Shown here in pieces: positions 51,707 to 59,647 of a DNA stretch of 64,000 nt. The notes beneath the pieces were generated by a model. It was not told where the DNA came from and did no database searches. It was given only the letters and a program-made list of their open reading frames with translations. The first letter of the stretch is position 1. Each line of letters begins with the position of its first letter. Origin of the DNA: an uncultured bacterium (GTDB lineage Bacteria; Bacillota; Clostridia; Oscillospirales; Oscillospiraceae); contig CANDCH010000001.1 in NCBI GenBank assembly GCA_947383145.1, forward strand, positions 62,001 to 126,000, given 5' to 3'. A program made the position numbers and the translations under genes.

Positions 51707-52603
51707 ATGCCGCAGCGCCGCACCGATCTGGCCGTGGAGGCCCATCAGCTCTGGCGGGAGGGGGCGGGGGACGCGGCCTCCCTCCCCGGCGTCCGCGCCC
51801 AGGAGGAGGACCGGGAGGGCTTCCCCGTCACCACCGTGACCATCTCCAGCGACGAGGGGGCGAAAGCCCTGGGCAAGCCCCGGGGCGCCTATATCACCAT
51901 CGAGCTGGACGGCCTGCTCCGCCGGGAGGAGGGGGCCTTCCGGCGGGCGGCGGAGGCGGTGGCGGGCTGCCTGCGGCCCCTTCTGCCGGAGGAGGGCCCC
52001 GCCCTGGTGGTCGGCCTGGGCAGCCGGACGGTGACGCCCGACCTCATCGGCCCTCTGGCGGTGGACCACCTGCTGGTCACCCGCCACCTGGTGGAACAGG
52101 TTCCGGAGCACTTCGGGGACCTGCGGCCGGTGGCCGCCGCCGCCCCCGGCGTGCTGGCCTCCACCGGCATGGAGAGCAGCCTGGTGGCCCAGGCGCTGGC
52201 GGAGCGGCTGCGCCCCGCCTGCGTCATCGCGGTGGACGCCCTGGCCTCCCGGTCCCTGGACCGGCTGTGCCGGACGGTCCAGATTTCCGACTCGGGGGTG
52301 ATACCCGGCTCAGGGGTGGGCAACCACCGGGCCGCTCTGGACCGGAACACTTTGGGGGTCCCAGTGTTCACGGTTGGGGCCCCCACCGTGGTGGACGGGG
52401 CCACCCTGGCCCTGGACCTGCTGGAGCGGGCGGGCCGGGAGGTCCCGGACCGGGGAGACCTGCCCGGCGGAGAGGCCTTTTTCGTCACCCCCCGGGAGGT
52501 GGACCAGCGGACCGCCGACCTGGGCAAGGTGCTGGGCTACGCGGTGAGCCTGGCGCTGAACCCGTCGCTGACGGTGGACGACCTGACGATGCTGCTGGAA
52601 TAG
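51707..52603 (+). CDS. gpr: Germination protease (spore endopeptidase GPR)
   Basis: 298 residues from the ATG at 51707 with AAAAGGAGG upstream. The N-terminal RRTDLAVEAHQLW is the self-cleavage region of the zymogen. Core motifs: VVGLGSRTVTPDLIGP, ASTGMES, VDALASRSLDRLCRTVQISD, GSGVGNHR. It degrades small acid-soluble spore proteins at germination, so this organism forms spores or recently did. The TAG stop is the first triplet of the downstream 139-bp repeat. Confidence 0.95.
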   Translation: MPQRRTDLAVEAHQLWREGAGDAASLPGVRAQEEDREGFPVTTVTISSDEGAKALGKPRGAYITIELDGLLRREEGAFRRAAEAVAGCLRPLLPEEGPALVVGLGSRTVTPDLIGPLAVDHLLVTRHLVEQVPEHFGDLRPVAAAAPGVLASTGMESSLVAQALAERLRPACVIAVDALASRSLDRLCRTVQISDSGVIPGSGVGNHRAALDRNTLGVPVFTVGAPTVVDGATLALDLLERAGREVPDRGDLPGGEAFFVTPREVDQRTADLGKVLGYAVSLALNPSLTVDDLTMLLE

Positions 52604-53056
52604 AAGCGCGAGGATAGCCGCGCAGGGGAGCTTGGAGTGGAGCGAAAGCAAAAGCCCAGGGCCCGCAGGGCGGGACCGGGTTTTGCTTGAGGCGCAGCGA
52701 AAGCGACCCGGCCGCGCGGCCAATCCGAGCGTGACAGCATAGAAGCGCGAGGACAGCCGCGCAGGGGAGCTTGGAGCGGAGCGAAAGCAAAAGCCCAGGG
52801 CCCGCAGGGCGGGACCGGGTTTTGCTTGAGGCGCAGCGAAAGCGACCCGGCCGCGCGGCCAATCCGAGCGTGACAGCATAGAAGCGCGAGGACAGCCGCG
52901 CAGGGGAGCTTGGAGCGGAGCGAAAGCAAAAGCCCAGGGCCCGCAGGGCGGGACCGGGTTTTGCTTGAGGCGCAGCGAAAGCGACCCGGCCGCGCGGCCA
53001 ATCCGAGCGTGACAGCATAGAAGCGCGAGGACAGCCGCGCAGGGGAGCTTGGAGCG
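52601..53056 (+). repeat. 139-bp tandem repeat array, three full copies plus a partial fourth
   Basis: Units begin at 52601, 52740, 52879 and 53018 with TAGAAGCGCGAGG. Copies 2 and 3 look identical and copy 1 differs at a few bases (GATAGCC for GACAGCC, GAGTGGAGCG for GAGCGGAGCG). The last copy stops after about 39 bases. Period 139 is not a multiple of three, so the long frames across it cycle through all phases and are not genes. The core (GGAGCGGAGC, AAAAGCCCA, GGTTTTG, GCGCAG) resembles the 144-bp repeats. Confidence 0.95.
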
Positions 53057-53083
53057 CCCCGCGGGTTTCGACAAACTTTTCGG

Positions 53084-53112
53084 TTGTTTCCCGCCGGATT
53101 TTCTGGTATACT
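53084..53112 (+). promoter_or_regulatory. Promoter of the YihY-family gene
   Basis: TTGTTT (53084-53089), 17 bp, TATACT (53107-53112). Confidence 0.6.
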
Positions 53113-53144
53113 TTCCCCATCGAACCGCGGAAGGGGAAACGCCT

Positions 53145-54005
53145 GTGAAACAAAATCTGGATAAGCTGCTCCGCGCCCACCCGCCCATCCGCTTCGTGGC
53201 GGACGTGGTGGACGTATACTTCTCAAAGCGGGTCAGCCGGGCCGCCGCCGAGCTGGCCTACTTTCTCATCCTCACCTTTTTCCCCATCATGATCTGCATC
53301 TCCGCCTTTGTCAACGAGCTGCACCTGAACCTGAATTCCCTGGTGGACCACGCCGACCCCTTCCTGCCCGAGGGGGTGCTCCTCCTCTTCCGGGACTACC
53401 TCACCTATATCGACACCAACCAGTCCTCCGCCATGCTGTTCTCCGGCGTCTTCCTCACGGTGCTGTTCGCCTCCGCCGCCGTCCGGGGGCTGATGAACAT
53501 TATGGGGGAGCTCTACGGCCGGACCACCTTCCGGGGGCTGTGGCAGCTGGCGGCCAGCATTCTGTTCTCCGTTTTGCTGCTGGCCACCATCTACCTGTCC
53601 CTGGCGGTGGTGGTCACCGGCAACTGGTTCTTCCACCTGCTGGGCCAGGTGTTCCGGCTGGAGGACCTGGTGGAGCGGTTTGGCACCTGGCAGTGGGTGA
53701 AATACCTGCTGCTGCTGGGCATGGTGTTCCTGTTCATCCTGCTGCTCTACCGCTTTGCCGCCCCTCTGGACAAGCCCCGACCCCCGGTGGTGCCCGGGGC
53801 GCTGGCGGCGTCTGCGGCGCTGGCGGCGGCCTCCATGATTTTCTCCCTGCTCATGGGCAATTCCGCCCGGTACTCCCTCATCTACGGCTCGCTGGCGTCG
53901 GTAATCCTGCTGCTGGTGTGGCTGTATCTGTGCGGCACCATCCTGATTCTGGGCAACGCGGTGAATTTTGTGCTGTTCACCCACCGAAGGGACCGGCGCG
54001 CATAA
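53145..54005 (+). CDS. YihY/virulence-factor BrkB family membrane protein
   Basis: 286 residues from GTG at 53145 with an AAGGGG site; the open frame continues upstream through the promoter and tandem repeat, which rules those starts out. Six membrane helices; family hallmarks are RAAAELAYFLILTFFPIMIC near the start and ARYSLIYGSLASVILLLVWL near the end. Molecular role of the family is unsettled. Confidence 0.92.
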   Translation: MKQNLDKLLRAHPPIRFVADVVDVYFSKRVSRAAAELAYFLILTFFPIMICISAFVNELHLNLNSLVDHADPFLPEGVLLLFRDYLTYIDTNQSSAMLFSGVFLTVLFASAAVRGLMNIMGELYGRTTFRGLWQLAASILFSVLLLATIYLSLAVVVTGNWFFHLLGQVFRLEDLVERFGTWQWVKYLLLLGMVFLFILLLYRFAAPLDKPRPPVVPGALAASAALAAASMIFSLLMGNSARYSLIYGSLASVILLLVWLYLCGTILILGNAVNFVLFTHRRDRRA

Positions 54006-54060
54006 AATTTTCCGTCCCGCGCACACTATCCCCGCGTACATATGGAGGGAGGCGCGGGCT

Positions 54061-54525
54061 ATGTGGCAGATCGGCGTGTGGGAGCGGGACGAGGGCCTGG
54101 CGGAGGGGGTGAGCCGTCTGGCCCAGGGGACGTCCGCCCTGGTGCGGGCCTGCCGCCACCCGGCGCTGCTGGCGGGGCTGGCCCTGGACCTGCTCATCGT
54201 GTCCCCGGGGGCCTCCGGGTGGGCGGGGGCGGGAGCCCTCAACTGCCGCACGGCGCTGCTGCCGGGGGGGCGGTCCGCCCTCACCCGGCTGCTTCCCGCC
54301 GGAACGGTGCTCAGCTACGGCGCGTCCAGCCGGAACACCCTCACCCTGTCCAGCCTGGACGGAGAGCGGGCCTCGGTGGCGGTTCAGCGGGAGTTCACCG
54401 CCCTGGACGGTCGGGCGGTGGAGCGTCAGGAGCTGATTCTGCCCTGCGGCGGCTGCTCCCCGGACCTGCTGCTGGCCCAGGCGGGGGCGGCGCTGCTGCT
54501 GGGGCGCCTGCCGGAGAGCCCGTGA
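54061..54525 (+). CDS. Hypothetical protein, unknown function
   Basis: 154 residues from the ATG at 54061 with GGAGGGAGG upstream. No signal peptide or membrane helix. A middle segment (LALDLLIVSPGASGWAGAGA) and CGGC near the C-terminus are the only notable features. It follows yihY by 55 bases in the same direction and shares its terminator. The fold and role are not recognised. Confidence 0.7.
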   Translation: MWQIGVWERDEGLAEGVSRLAQGTSALVRACRHPALLAGLALDLLIVSPGASGWAGAGALNCRTALLPGGRSALTRLLPAGTVLSYGASSRNTLTLSSLDGERASVAVQREFTALDGRAVERQELILPCGGCSPDLLLAQAGAALLLGRLPESP

Positions 54526-54562
54526 CATAAAGCGCCCCCGCCTTTGGCGGGGGCGCTTTATG
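54526..54562. terminator. Bidirectional terminator after the yihY pair
   Basis: 17-bp perfect stem (54526-54542 with 54546-54562), TTT loop. Lies between convergent genes. Confidence 0.9.
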
Positions 54563-54568
54563 TTCTTG

Positions 54569-55672
54569 TCAAAGCTGGCTGTAGCGCGCCAGGATGATGT
54601 CCAGCTGGTCGGGGCTGGCGTAGTCCCCGGGGTGGAGGGTGTTCTCCGAGGTGCCCTGGATGAGGCCCGCGCCCACCGCCCAGCGCATGGCCTCCCGGGC
54701 GGAGGGATGTACGCCGGCCCCGTCGGAGAAGCGGGACAAAGAGCCCAGCTCCCGGACATCGCGGCCCCGGTACCGCGTCTCATAGCGGTACAGCATGGAT
54801 ACCAGCGCCTGCCGGGTCATGGGGCCGGCGGGGTCGAAGCCCTGGGCGGCTCCGTCGTCCAGCAGGCGGCGGTCCACCGCCCAGCGCACCGCGCTTCCGG
54901 CGTTGGTGAGCCCCCCCTCGCCGGACAGCTCATACAGGGCCTGGGCCATCATGGCATAGGACACCGCCTGACCCGCCGGAAGGGGAGCCGCCTCCTCCGC
55001 CTCAGAATCCTCCGGGCCGGGGACGGGCGGGCCGGCCTCCTCCGCCTCGGACTCCTCCCCGGACAGAAGCTCATGCCAGGGGTTTTCCTCCCGGGGGTCG
55101 GTGGGGTCCCAGCCGTTGGCCTCCTCCTCCGAGATGTGGTCCACCAGCCTGTCCGGCTTGCCCAGGGGGCCGGGGTCCTCCGCGTCGTCGTAGATGGTCA
55201 CCTTGGTGCCCCGGGCGCAGTTGTCGTAAATCCACTTGGCGTCGGCGGTCTGGAGCCGCACGCACCCCAGGGAGGCGGGCTCCCCCAGGCCGTTGTACTC
55301 CTCCGTCATCAGGGCGGAGGGGTCCTTTTTGGTATAGCACACCGAGTGAAACAGGATGTTCCCCTTGATCTGGGTGGCGTACTGGCCGTAGGAACCGTCG
55401 ATCATGTGCAGCCAGGTCCACCGCCCGCCGATGGTGAAGTCGCCGGTGGGGGTGGCGTGGCCCTTCCGGCCGGTGGAGCAGATCATGGCCTTCACCGGGA
55501 CGGTATAATTGCCCTCCCCGTCCTGCTCGTAGACGGTGACGGTGCTCTGGGCCCGGTTGACCATGATGTAATAGGGCTTGCCGCCGCCCGCCGCCCAGGC
55601 GGTATGTACGCCGGAGCAAAGCAGCAGTCCGGCGGAGATCAGGGCCAAAAAGAGGCTTGCGATTCGTTTCAA
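54569..55672 (-). CDS. L,D-transpeptidase (YkuD) with C-terminal SLH domains
   Basis: 367 residues from TTG at 55672, which follows AGGAGG by 7 bases; upstream ATGs (55690, 55762) precede or overlap that site. Signal peptide (about 1-28, IASLFLALISAGLLLCSGVH), YkuD domain (about 33-165) with catalytic motif HSVCYT...SLGCVRLQ, an acidic linker, and about two and a half SLH repeats (about 235-367). YkuD enzymes form 3-3 cross-links or attach proteins to peptidoglycan. SLH anchoring keeps it at the wall surface. It has its own promoter at 55734. Confidence 0.93.
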   Translation of the reverse strand: MKRIASLFLALISAGLLLCSGVHTAWAAGGGKPYYIMVNRAQSTVTVYEQDGEGNYTVPVKAMICSTGRKGHATPTGDFTIGGRWTWLHMIDGSYGQYATQIKGNILFHSVCYTKKDPSALMTEEYNGLGEPASLGCVRLQTADAKWIYDNCARGTKVTIYDDAEDPGPLGKPDRLVDHISEEEANGWDPTDPREENPWHELLSGEESEAEEAGPPVPGPEDSEAEEAAPLPAGQAVSYAMMAQALYELSGEGGLTNAGSAVRWAVDRRLLDDGAAQGFDPAGPMTRQALVSMLYRYETRYRGRDVRELGSLSRFSDGAGVHPSAREAMRWAVGAGLIQGTSENTLHPGDYASPDQLDIILARYSQL

Positions 55673-55702
55673 GGGGATACCTCCTACCATATCTGGTGTA
55701 TA

Positions 55703-55736
55703 AATGAAATGGCCTCCACAAGGAAGCCATTTCATT
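55703..55736 (-). other. Hairpin between the ABC permease and L,D-transpeptidase genes
   Basis: 11-bp stem (55703-55713 with 55726-55736), 12-nt loop. It lies 39 bases after the permease stop on the minus strand and may end or slow that transcript. It overlaps the -10 box of the next promoter. Confidence 0.5.
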
Positions 55737-55762
55737 ATACTTGATTCGGATGGCAAATGCAA
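55734..55762 (-). promoter_or_regulatory. Promoter of the L,D-transpeptidase gene
   Basis: TTGCAT (55762-55757), 17 bp, TATAAT (55739-55734) on the minus strand. Confidence 0.7.
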
Positions 55763-55774
55763 GGGAAATTGGGG

Positions 55775-56425
55775 CTATACGTCTTTGGACCCGTAAAAGT
55801 GCCGGGACAGCAGGAAGGACAGGGCCAGCAGGACCAGGCCAACCAAAGCCGCAATAAAAGGAATGGCGGAAATCTGAGCCGAGGTGGGCTCTCCCAGGGA
55901 ATCGAGCCACGCCAGCCCCCCCAGGGGGAAGAAAAACAGCGCACCCGCCAGCACCAATAGCCCCAGGACGCCATAAAACATCATCCGGGCCCGTTCCGGG
56001 CCGAATTTGTACAGGAGGGGCAGCATGACGGCGTTCATCAGAATGGCGAGCAGGCCCATCACCGTGCAGCTTACCATAAATACCACCGGCTCCTCTATCC
56101 GCCCGGCGGCCCACAGCACCATGCCCAGGAGAGATACCATGGCTACGCTGAGCAGACAGATCAGCAGGACGCAGAGATACCGGGCGGCCACGGTTTTCGT
56201 GCGGCCCACGGGCAGGGCCAGACCGTAGGTGTCCCATTGGCATTGCTTGTCGTAGGCGAACACGTTCATGGGCAGGATGGACACTGTCACCACCATTAGC
56301 ACCCCCACAATGTCCGCCGTGAGCACCCCGGAGAAGGCGATGCCCGTGTATATGACGAGCATGAACAGATAGGTGCGCAGAGTTTTGCGCAAAATGAGGA
56401 AATCCTTCAAAATCAGGCCGGTCAT
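55775..56425 (-). CDS. ABC-2 type transporter permease
   Basis: 216 residues, six membrane helices (first LRTYLFMLVIYTGIAFSGVL). The motif MNVFAYDKQCQWDTYGLALP is typical of small permeases in YtrA-controlled ABC systems. The ATG at 56425 overlaps the ATPase stop by four bases. It forms an exporter with the ATPase. The longer open frame to 56965 is out of register with the ATPase gene and is rejected. Confidence 0.9.
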   Translation of the reverse strand: MTGLILKDFLILRKTLRTYLFMLVIYTGIAFSGVLTADIVGVLMVVTVSILPMNVFAYDKQCQWDTYGLALPVGRTKTVAARYLCVLLICLLSVAMVSLLGMVLWAAGRIEEPVVFMVSCTVMGLLAILMNAVMLPLLYKFGPERARMMFYGVLGLLVLAGALFFFPLGGLAWLDSLGEPTSAQISAIPFIAALVGLVLLALSFLLSRHFYGSKDV

Positions 56426-57270
56426 ACCTGTTCCCCCTTTACCACAAATACCATCAGCTCGTCCAGCGTCACCGGCTCCACCGCCAGCCGGGGGTAGAGC
56501 CGGTGGAAGTCCCCCCTGCGGCGGATGAGGGCCTCGGTGGAGTACTGGCTCCTCCGGGTGGACACCAGGTAGCCCCGGTCGATCCGCTCCAGGTCCTCCC
56601 TGGCGCATACCAGCCGTCCGTAATTTTCCAGAAGGCGGTCCTTCTCGCCGCACAGCAGCAGCCTGCCCTGGTGCAGGTAGGCGATGTAGTCCGCCACCTT
56701 CTCCAAATCCGAGGTGATGTGGCTGGAGATGAGGATGGCGTGGTCGTCGTCGGAGATGAAGTTCAAAAACTCGTCCAGAATCTCCTCCCGCACCACCGGG
56801 TCCAGCCCCGCCGTGGCCTCGTCCAGCAGCAGGAGCTTGGGCCGGTGGGCCAGCGCCGCCGCCAGGGACAGCTTCATCCGCATCCCCCGGGACAGCTCCT
56901 TGATGCTTTTGCTCCCGGCCAGCCCGAATTTGTCCAGATAGTCCCGAAACAGCCCCTTGTCCCAACCCTTGAACACCCGGCTGAGGACGCTGTCCACGTC
57001 CTTGATCCGCAGGTACTCGGAGAAGAAGCAGTCGTCCAGCACAATGCCGATGTCCTCCTTGGCCCGGTCCGGGTCCGTGCCCAGCAGGGACACCGTTCCG
57101 GCGGTGGGCCGGGTAATGCCCAGCATGGACTTGATCAGAGTGGTCTTGCCCGCCCCGTTCTCCCCGATGAGCCCCAGAATGGAGCCGCCGGGAACGTTCA
57201 GGTCGATGGGCCCCAGGGTGAAGGTCTTGTACTGCTTGACAAGGCCCTTGAGTTCAATACAATTTGTCAT
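56422..57270 (-). CDS. ABC transporter ATP-binding protein, YtrB type
   Basis: 282 residues. Walker A GENGAGKTT near 37, signature-like LSRGMRMKLSLAAAL, Walker B LLLLDEATAGLD and switch His SSHITSDL. LSRGM replaces LSGGQ, which is usual for this group. It works with the adjacent ABC-2 permease. Four-base overlaps with both neighbours show translational coupling. Confidence 0.93.
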   Translation of the reverse strand: MTNCIELKGLVKQYKTFTLGPIDLNVPGGSILGLIGENGAGKTTLIKSMLGITRPTAGTVSLLGTDPDRAKEDIGIVLDDCFFSEYLRIKDVDSVLSRVFKGWDKGLFRDYLDKFGLAGSKSIKELSRGMRMKLSLAAALAHRPKLLLLDEATAGLDPVVREEILDEFLNFISDDDHAILISSHITSDLEKVADYIAYLHQGRLLLCGEKDRLLENYGRLVCAREDLERIDRGYLVSTRRSQYSTEALIRRRGDFHRLYPRLAVEPVTLDELMVFVVKGEQV

Positions 57271-57647
57271 GATCCTACCTCATTATACAACGTGTTTAGC
57301 ATTTCAGTGAGTTCCTCCAGGTCTACGGCCCCAGCCTTGGCGGCGTCCACCGCCTGGGACAGGTGCTCCTCGATCTGGCACAGCACCGCCTCCCGCCGGG
57401 TTTCCCGGCTCTGGGCGGCCACGAAGCAGCCCTTGCCGGGAACGGTGGTCAAAAAGCCCTCCCGTTCCAGCTCCTCATAGGCCCGCTTGGTGGTGATGAC
57501 GGATATGCGCAGGTCCCGGGCCAGCAGGCGCATGGAGGGCAGCGCCTCGCCCTGGGCCAGCGCGCCTGAAAGGATGAGCCCCTTCAGCTGGCGGACGATC
57601 TGCTCATAGATCGGCGCGCGGTCGGAATTGCTGATGATGATGTCCAT
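57267..57647 (-). CDS. GntR family regulator, YtrA subfamily
   Basis: 126 residues. A winged helix (about 10-78: PIYEQIVRQLKGLILSGALA, RDLRISVITTKRAYEELERE) with a short C-terminal helix pair. YtrA regulators repress their own ABC operon and respond to cell-wall antibiotics in Bacillus. First gene of the operon. Its promoter region holds GTATATAC repeats. Confidence 0.92.
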   Translation of the reverse strand: MDIIISNSDRAPIYEQIVRQLKGLILSGALAQGEALPSMRLLARDLRISVITTKRAYEELEREGFLTTVPGKGCFVAAQSRETRREAVLCQIEEHLSQAVDAAKAGAVDLEELTEMLNTLYNEVGS

Positions 57648-57687
57648 GGTTCACCTCACTGGGACCGCCCGCCGGCGGCTCCCGGTA

Positions 57688-57739
57688 TTTTGTATATATA
57701 CGATATACACAGTATAGACGGTATATACACGATTGTCAA
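57688..57739 (-). promoter_or_regulatory. ytrA-type operon promoter with iterated GTATATAC sites
   Basis: TTGACA (57739-57734), 17 bp, TATACT (57716-57711) on the minus strand. The self-complementary octamer GTATATAC or close variants occurs in the spacer (57721-57728) and downstream (57691-57708 area, TGTATATATACGATATACAC), suited to autorepression by the first gene product. Confidence 0.75.
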
Positions 57740-58099
57740 GAGGCTGGGCAAAAAAATTTCCCGGCATTTGCTGCCGGGAGAGGAAGGGGCTGCCGCCCCG
57801 TTGGCCCTGCGGGGGCGTTACTTTCTCTCTCGCGAGAGAAAGTAACCAAAGAGCGCGCTTAGGGGGGAAAATCCGGCGAGACTTCGAGCGCAAAGGACGC
57901 GCTCTTGCTCTTAGGATTTTCCCCCCTAAGAACCCCCATTTTAACGGGGGAGCCCGACAGGATAAGCTTGATTTGACCTTCCGGCGCACGGGGCTTTCGA
58001 CCCGTGGAACCCTGATTGGCGCTGCCGCCAGTGTCTGAACACTGACAAACTGGCAGGGTCCACCGCCTGCGCCTCAGGGGCGCCCCCCTGTCCGGGCGC
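57740..58099. other. Intergenic region holding a palindromic element
   Basis: No gene. The centre (57811-57945) is a folded-back repeat described separately. The rest is GC-rich and includes the short hairpins CCCGGCA/TGCCGGG near 57762-57778 and CCCCCATTTTAACGGGGG near 57933-57951. Confidence 0.5.
57817..57930. repeat. Palindromic intergenic element
   Basis: Two nested features: GTTACTTTCTCTC/GAGAGAAAGTAAC (57817-57829 with 57834-57846, 13 bp perfect, TCGC loop) and a 17-bp perfect inverted repeat (57858-57874 with 57914-57930) around about 39 bases. AAGAGCGCG/CGCGCTCTT gives an alternative pairing. No transposase or TSD was seen. It looks like a dispersed non-coding element. Confidence 0.6.
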
Positions 58100-58972
58100 T
58101 TACCGGTGTTTACCCATGAAGAACAGCGCCACGCACCCCGGTCCGGTGTGGGCTCCGATCACCGGGCCGATGGAGTTGATGATAATCTCACGGGTCCCGT
58201 AGCGCTTTTTGATCTCCTCCGCCACGTACCGGGCGTCCTCCGCGCAGTCGCTGTTGCTGATGAACATGGTCTGGGAGGCGGGATCGTCGGCCAGCTCGCC
58301 CACCTTGTCCACCAGGGCGTTCAGCGACGCCTTGCGGCCCCGGGCCTTGGCCACGTTAATGAGGTGGCCCTCGTCGTCCACGTGGAGGACGGGCTTGATC
58401 TGGAGCATGGTGCCCACCACGGCGGTGGCGGCGGACACCCGCCCGCCCTTTTTCAGGAAGAACAGGTCGTCCACGGTGAACCAGTGGCACTGGCGCAGCT
58501 TGTTGGCCTCCGCCCAGTCCCGGACCTCCTCGATGGACTTGCCCTCCCGGCGCAGCTGGGCGGCCTGATAGACGAACATTCCCTGGCCCAGGGAGGCGCA
58601 CAGGGTGTCCACCACGTAAATCTTCCGGTCCGTATACTGCTCGGCCAGCTCCTGGGCGGCGATCTGAAAGGCGCTGCACGTGCTGGACAGGCCGGAGGAG
58701 AAGGCAAGCACCAGCACGTCCTTGTCCCGCCGGAGCACCGCCGCGATGGACTGGGCGGCCTCGTCCACGTTGACGGCGTTGGTGGTGGCCATGAGGCCCT
58801 CCCGCTCCTTGCCGTAGAACTCCGCCGGGGACATCTCCCGGTTATCCGGCCAATTCCGATAGGTCCTGCCGTCCATGATGAAGGACAGCGGGAGCACCTC
58901 CAGTTCCAGCTCCTTCACCAGGCTGTGGGGCAGGTCGGCGGACGAATCGGTGATGATGACATAATCGCTCAT
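58100..58972 (-). CDS. DegV family fatty-acid-binding protein
   Basis: 290 residues from the ATG at 58972 with TTGGAGG upstream. YVIITDSSADLPHSLV at the start, VLAFSSGLSSTCSAFQIA, KKGGRVSAATAVVGTML and GPVIGAHTGPGCVALFFMGK at the end are DegV/FakB hallmarks. Family members bind fatty acids and present them to FakA kinase for phospholipid synthesis. No fakA is near. It follows the DUF1836 gene by 33 bases. Confidence 0.94.
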   Translation of the reverse strand: MSDYVIITDSSADLPHSLVKELELEVLPLSFIMDGRTYRNWPDNREMSPAEFYGKEREGLMATTNAVNVDEAAQSIAAVLRRDKDVLVLAFSSGLSSTCSAFQIAAQELAEQYTDRKIYVVDTLCASLGQGMFVYQAAQLRREGKSIEEVRDWAEANKLRQCHWFTVDDLFFLKKGGRVSAATAVVGTMLQIKPVLHVDDEGHLINVAKARGRKASLNALVDKVGELADDPASQTMFISNSDCAEDARYVAEEIKKRYGTREIIINSIGPVIGAHTGPGCVALFFMGKHR

Positions 58973-59005
58973 GGTCAAGTACCTCCAACAAAATAAATAT
59001 GCTTC

Positions 59006-59536
59006 TCAGCGCTTTTTCAAAAGGTCCTCGTGGCCGGTGCGCCGGGCCAGGACGGCCAGGGCCCGGTGGCAGGCCAGGCTGTAGGCGTAGCCCCGGAGGG
59101 CCAGGTCCAGCACCAGCTTGGGCAGCTCCTGGCCGTCGATGTCCTCGTCGATGCCGGCGGCGGCGTCCGCCATGGCCCGGTCCAGGTACTGGCAGAAATA
59201 TTCGTACTGCCGCTGGGGGGCCCGCATCTCCCGGCCCACGGTGGTGAGCACCTTCATCTCCCGCACGCTCATCACCTGCTTCAGCGCGGTGATGGCGGTG
59301 AGGTAGGCCAGATGCTCCTGGCCGTACTTTTTGCCGTTGGCCCGCTCCACCAGGCCGTCCTTGATATAGTTGTTAATCATGGCGGAGGTGAGGGCGTCGC
59401 CGTCCCCCACGCTCACCAGCTGCCGGGCCAGATAACCCACCACCTGGTCCATGTACAGCGGGATGTCGGGCAGCTTGTCCCAGCCGTCGGGGCGCCGCTC
59501 CGCCAGCTGCCGCTTGAGTTCGGCCAGCTCCTCCAT
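59006..59536 (-). CDS. DUF1836 domain-containing protein
   Basis: 176 residues. WDKLPDIPLYMDQVVGYL near 20-37 is the DUF1836 signature, followed by a MerR-like segment (TSAMINNYIKDGLV, KKYGQEHLAYL) and a helical C-terminal half. The family is common in Clostridia and Lactobacillales, sits next to degV in many genomes, and is thought to be a DNA-binding regulator; the role is not established. Co-transcribed with degV here. Confidence 0.88.
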   Translation of the reverse strand: MEELAELKRQLAERRPDGWDKLPDIPLYMDQVVGYLARQLVSVGDGDALTSAMINNYIKDGLVERANGKKYGQEHLAYLTAITALKQVMSVREMKVLTTVGREMRAPQRQYEYFCQYLDRAMADAAAGIDEDIDGQELPKLVLDLALRGYAYSLACHRALAVLARRTGHEDLLKKR

Positions 59537-59604
59537 GGTATCAACTCCAATCTGATACGCAAGATTATATCACATCGTTTTGGAGACGTAAAGAGAAAAA
59601 ACGC

Positions 59605-59632
59605 AAAAAAAGCGGGCCGGAGGTCCGGCCCG
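59605..59632 (-). terminator. Terminator of the SLH protein gene
   Basis: 9-bp stem (59613-59621 with 59624-59632), then seven T on the minus strand, 16 bases after the stop. Confidence 0.85.
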
Positions 59633-59647
59633 TCTTTGCGGCATGAT

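Noticed and set aside
52601-53056. CRISPR array
   Set aside because: Repeats are 139 bp with no spacers and no cas genes nearby.
52310-53226. Long minus-strand frames across the 139-bp array with repeated protein segments
   Set aside because: The repeat length is not a multiple of three, the same translated segments recur in all frames, there is no ribosome site, and the frames run through gpr.
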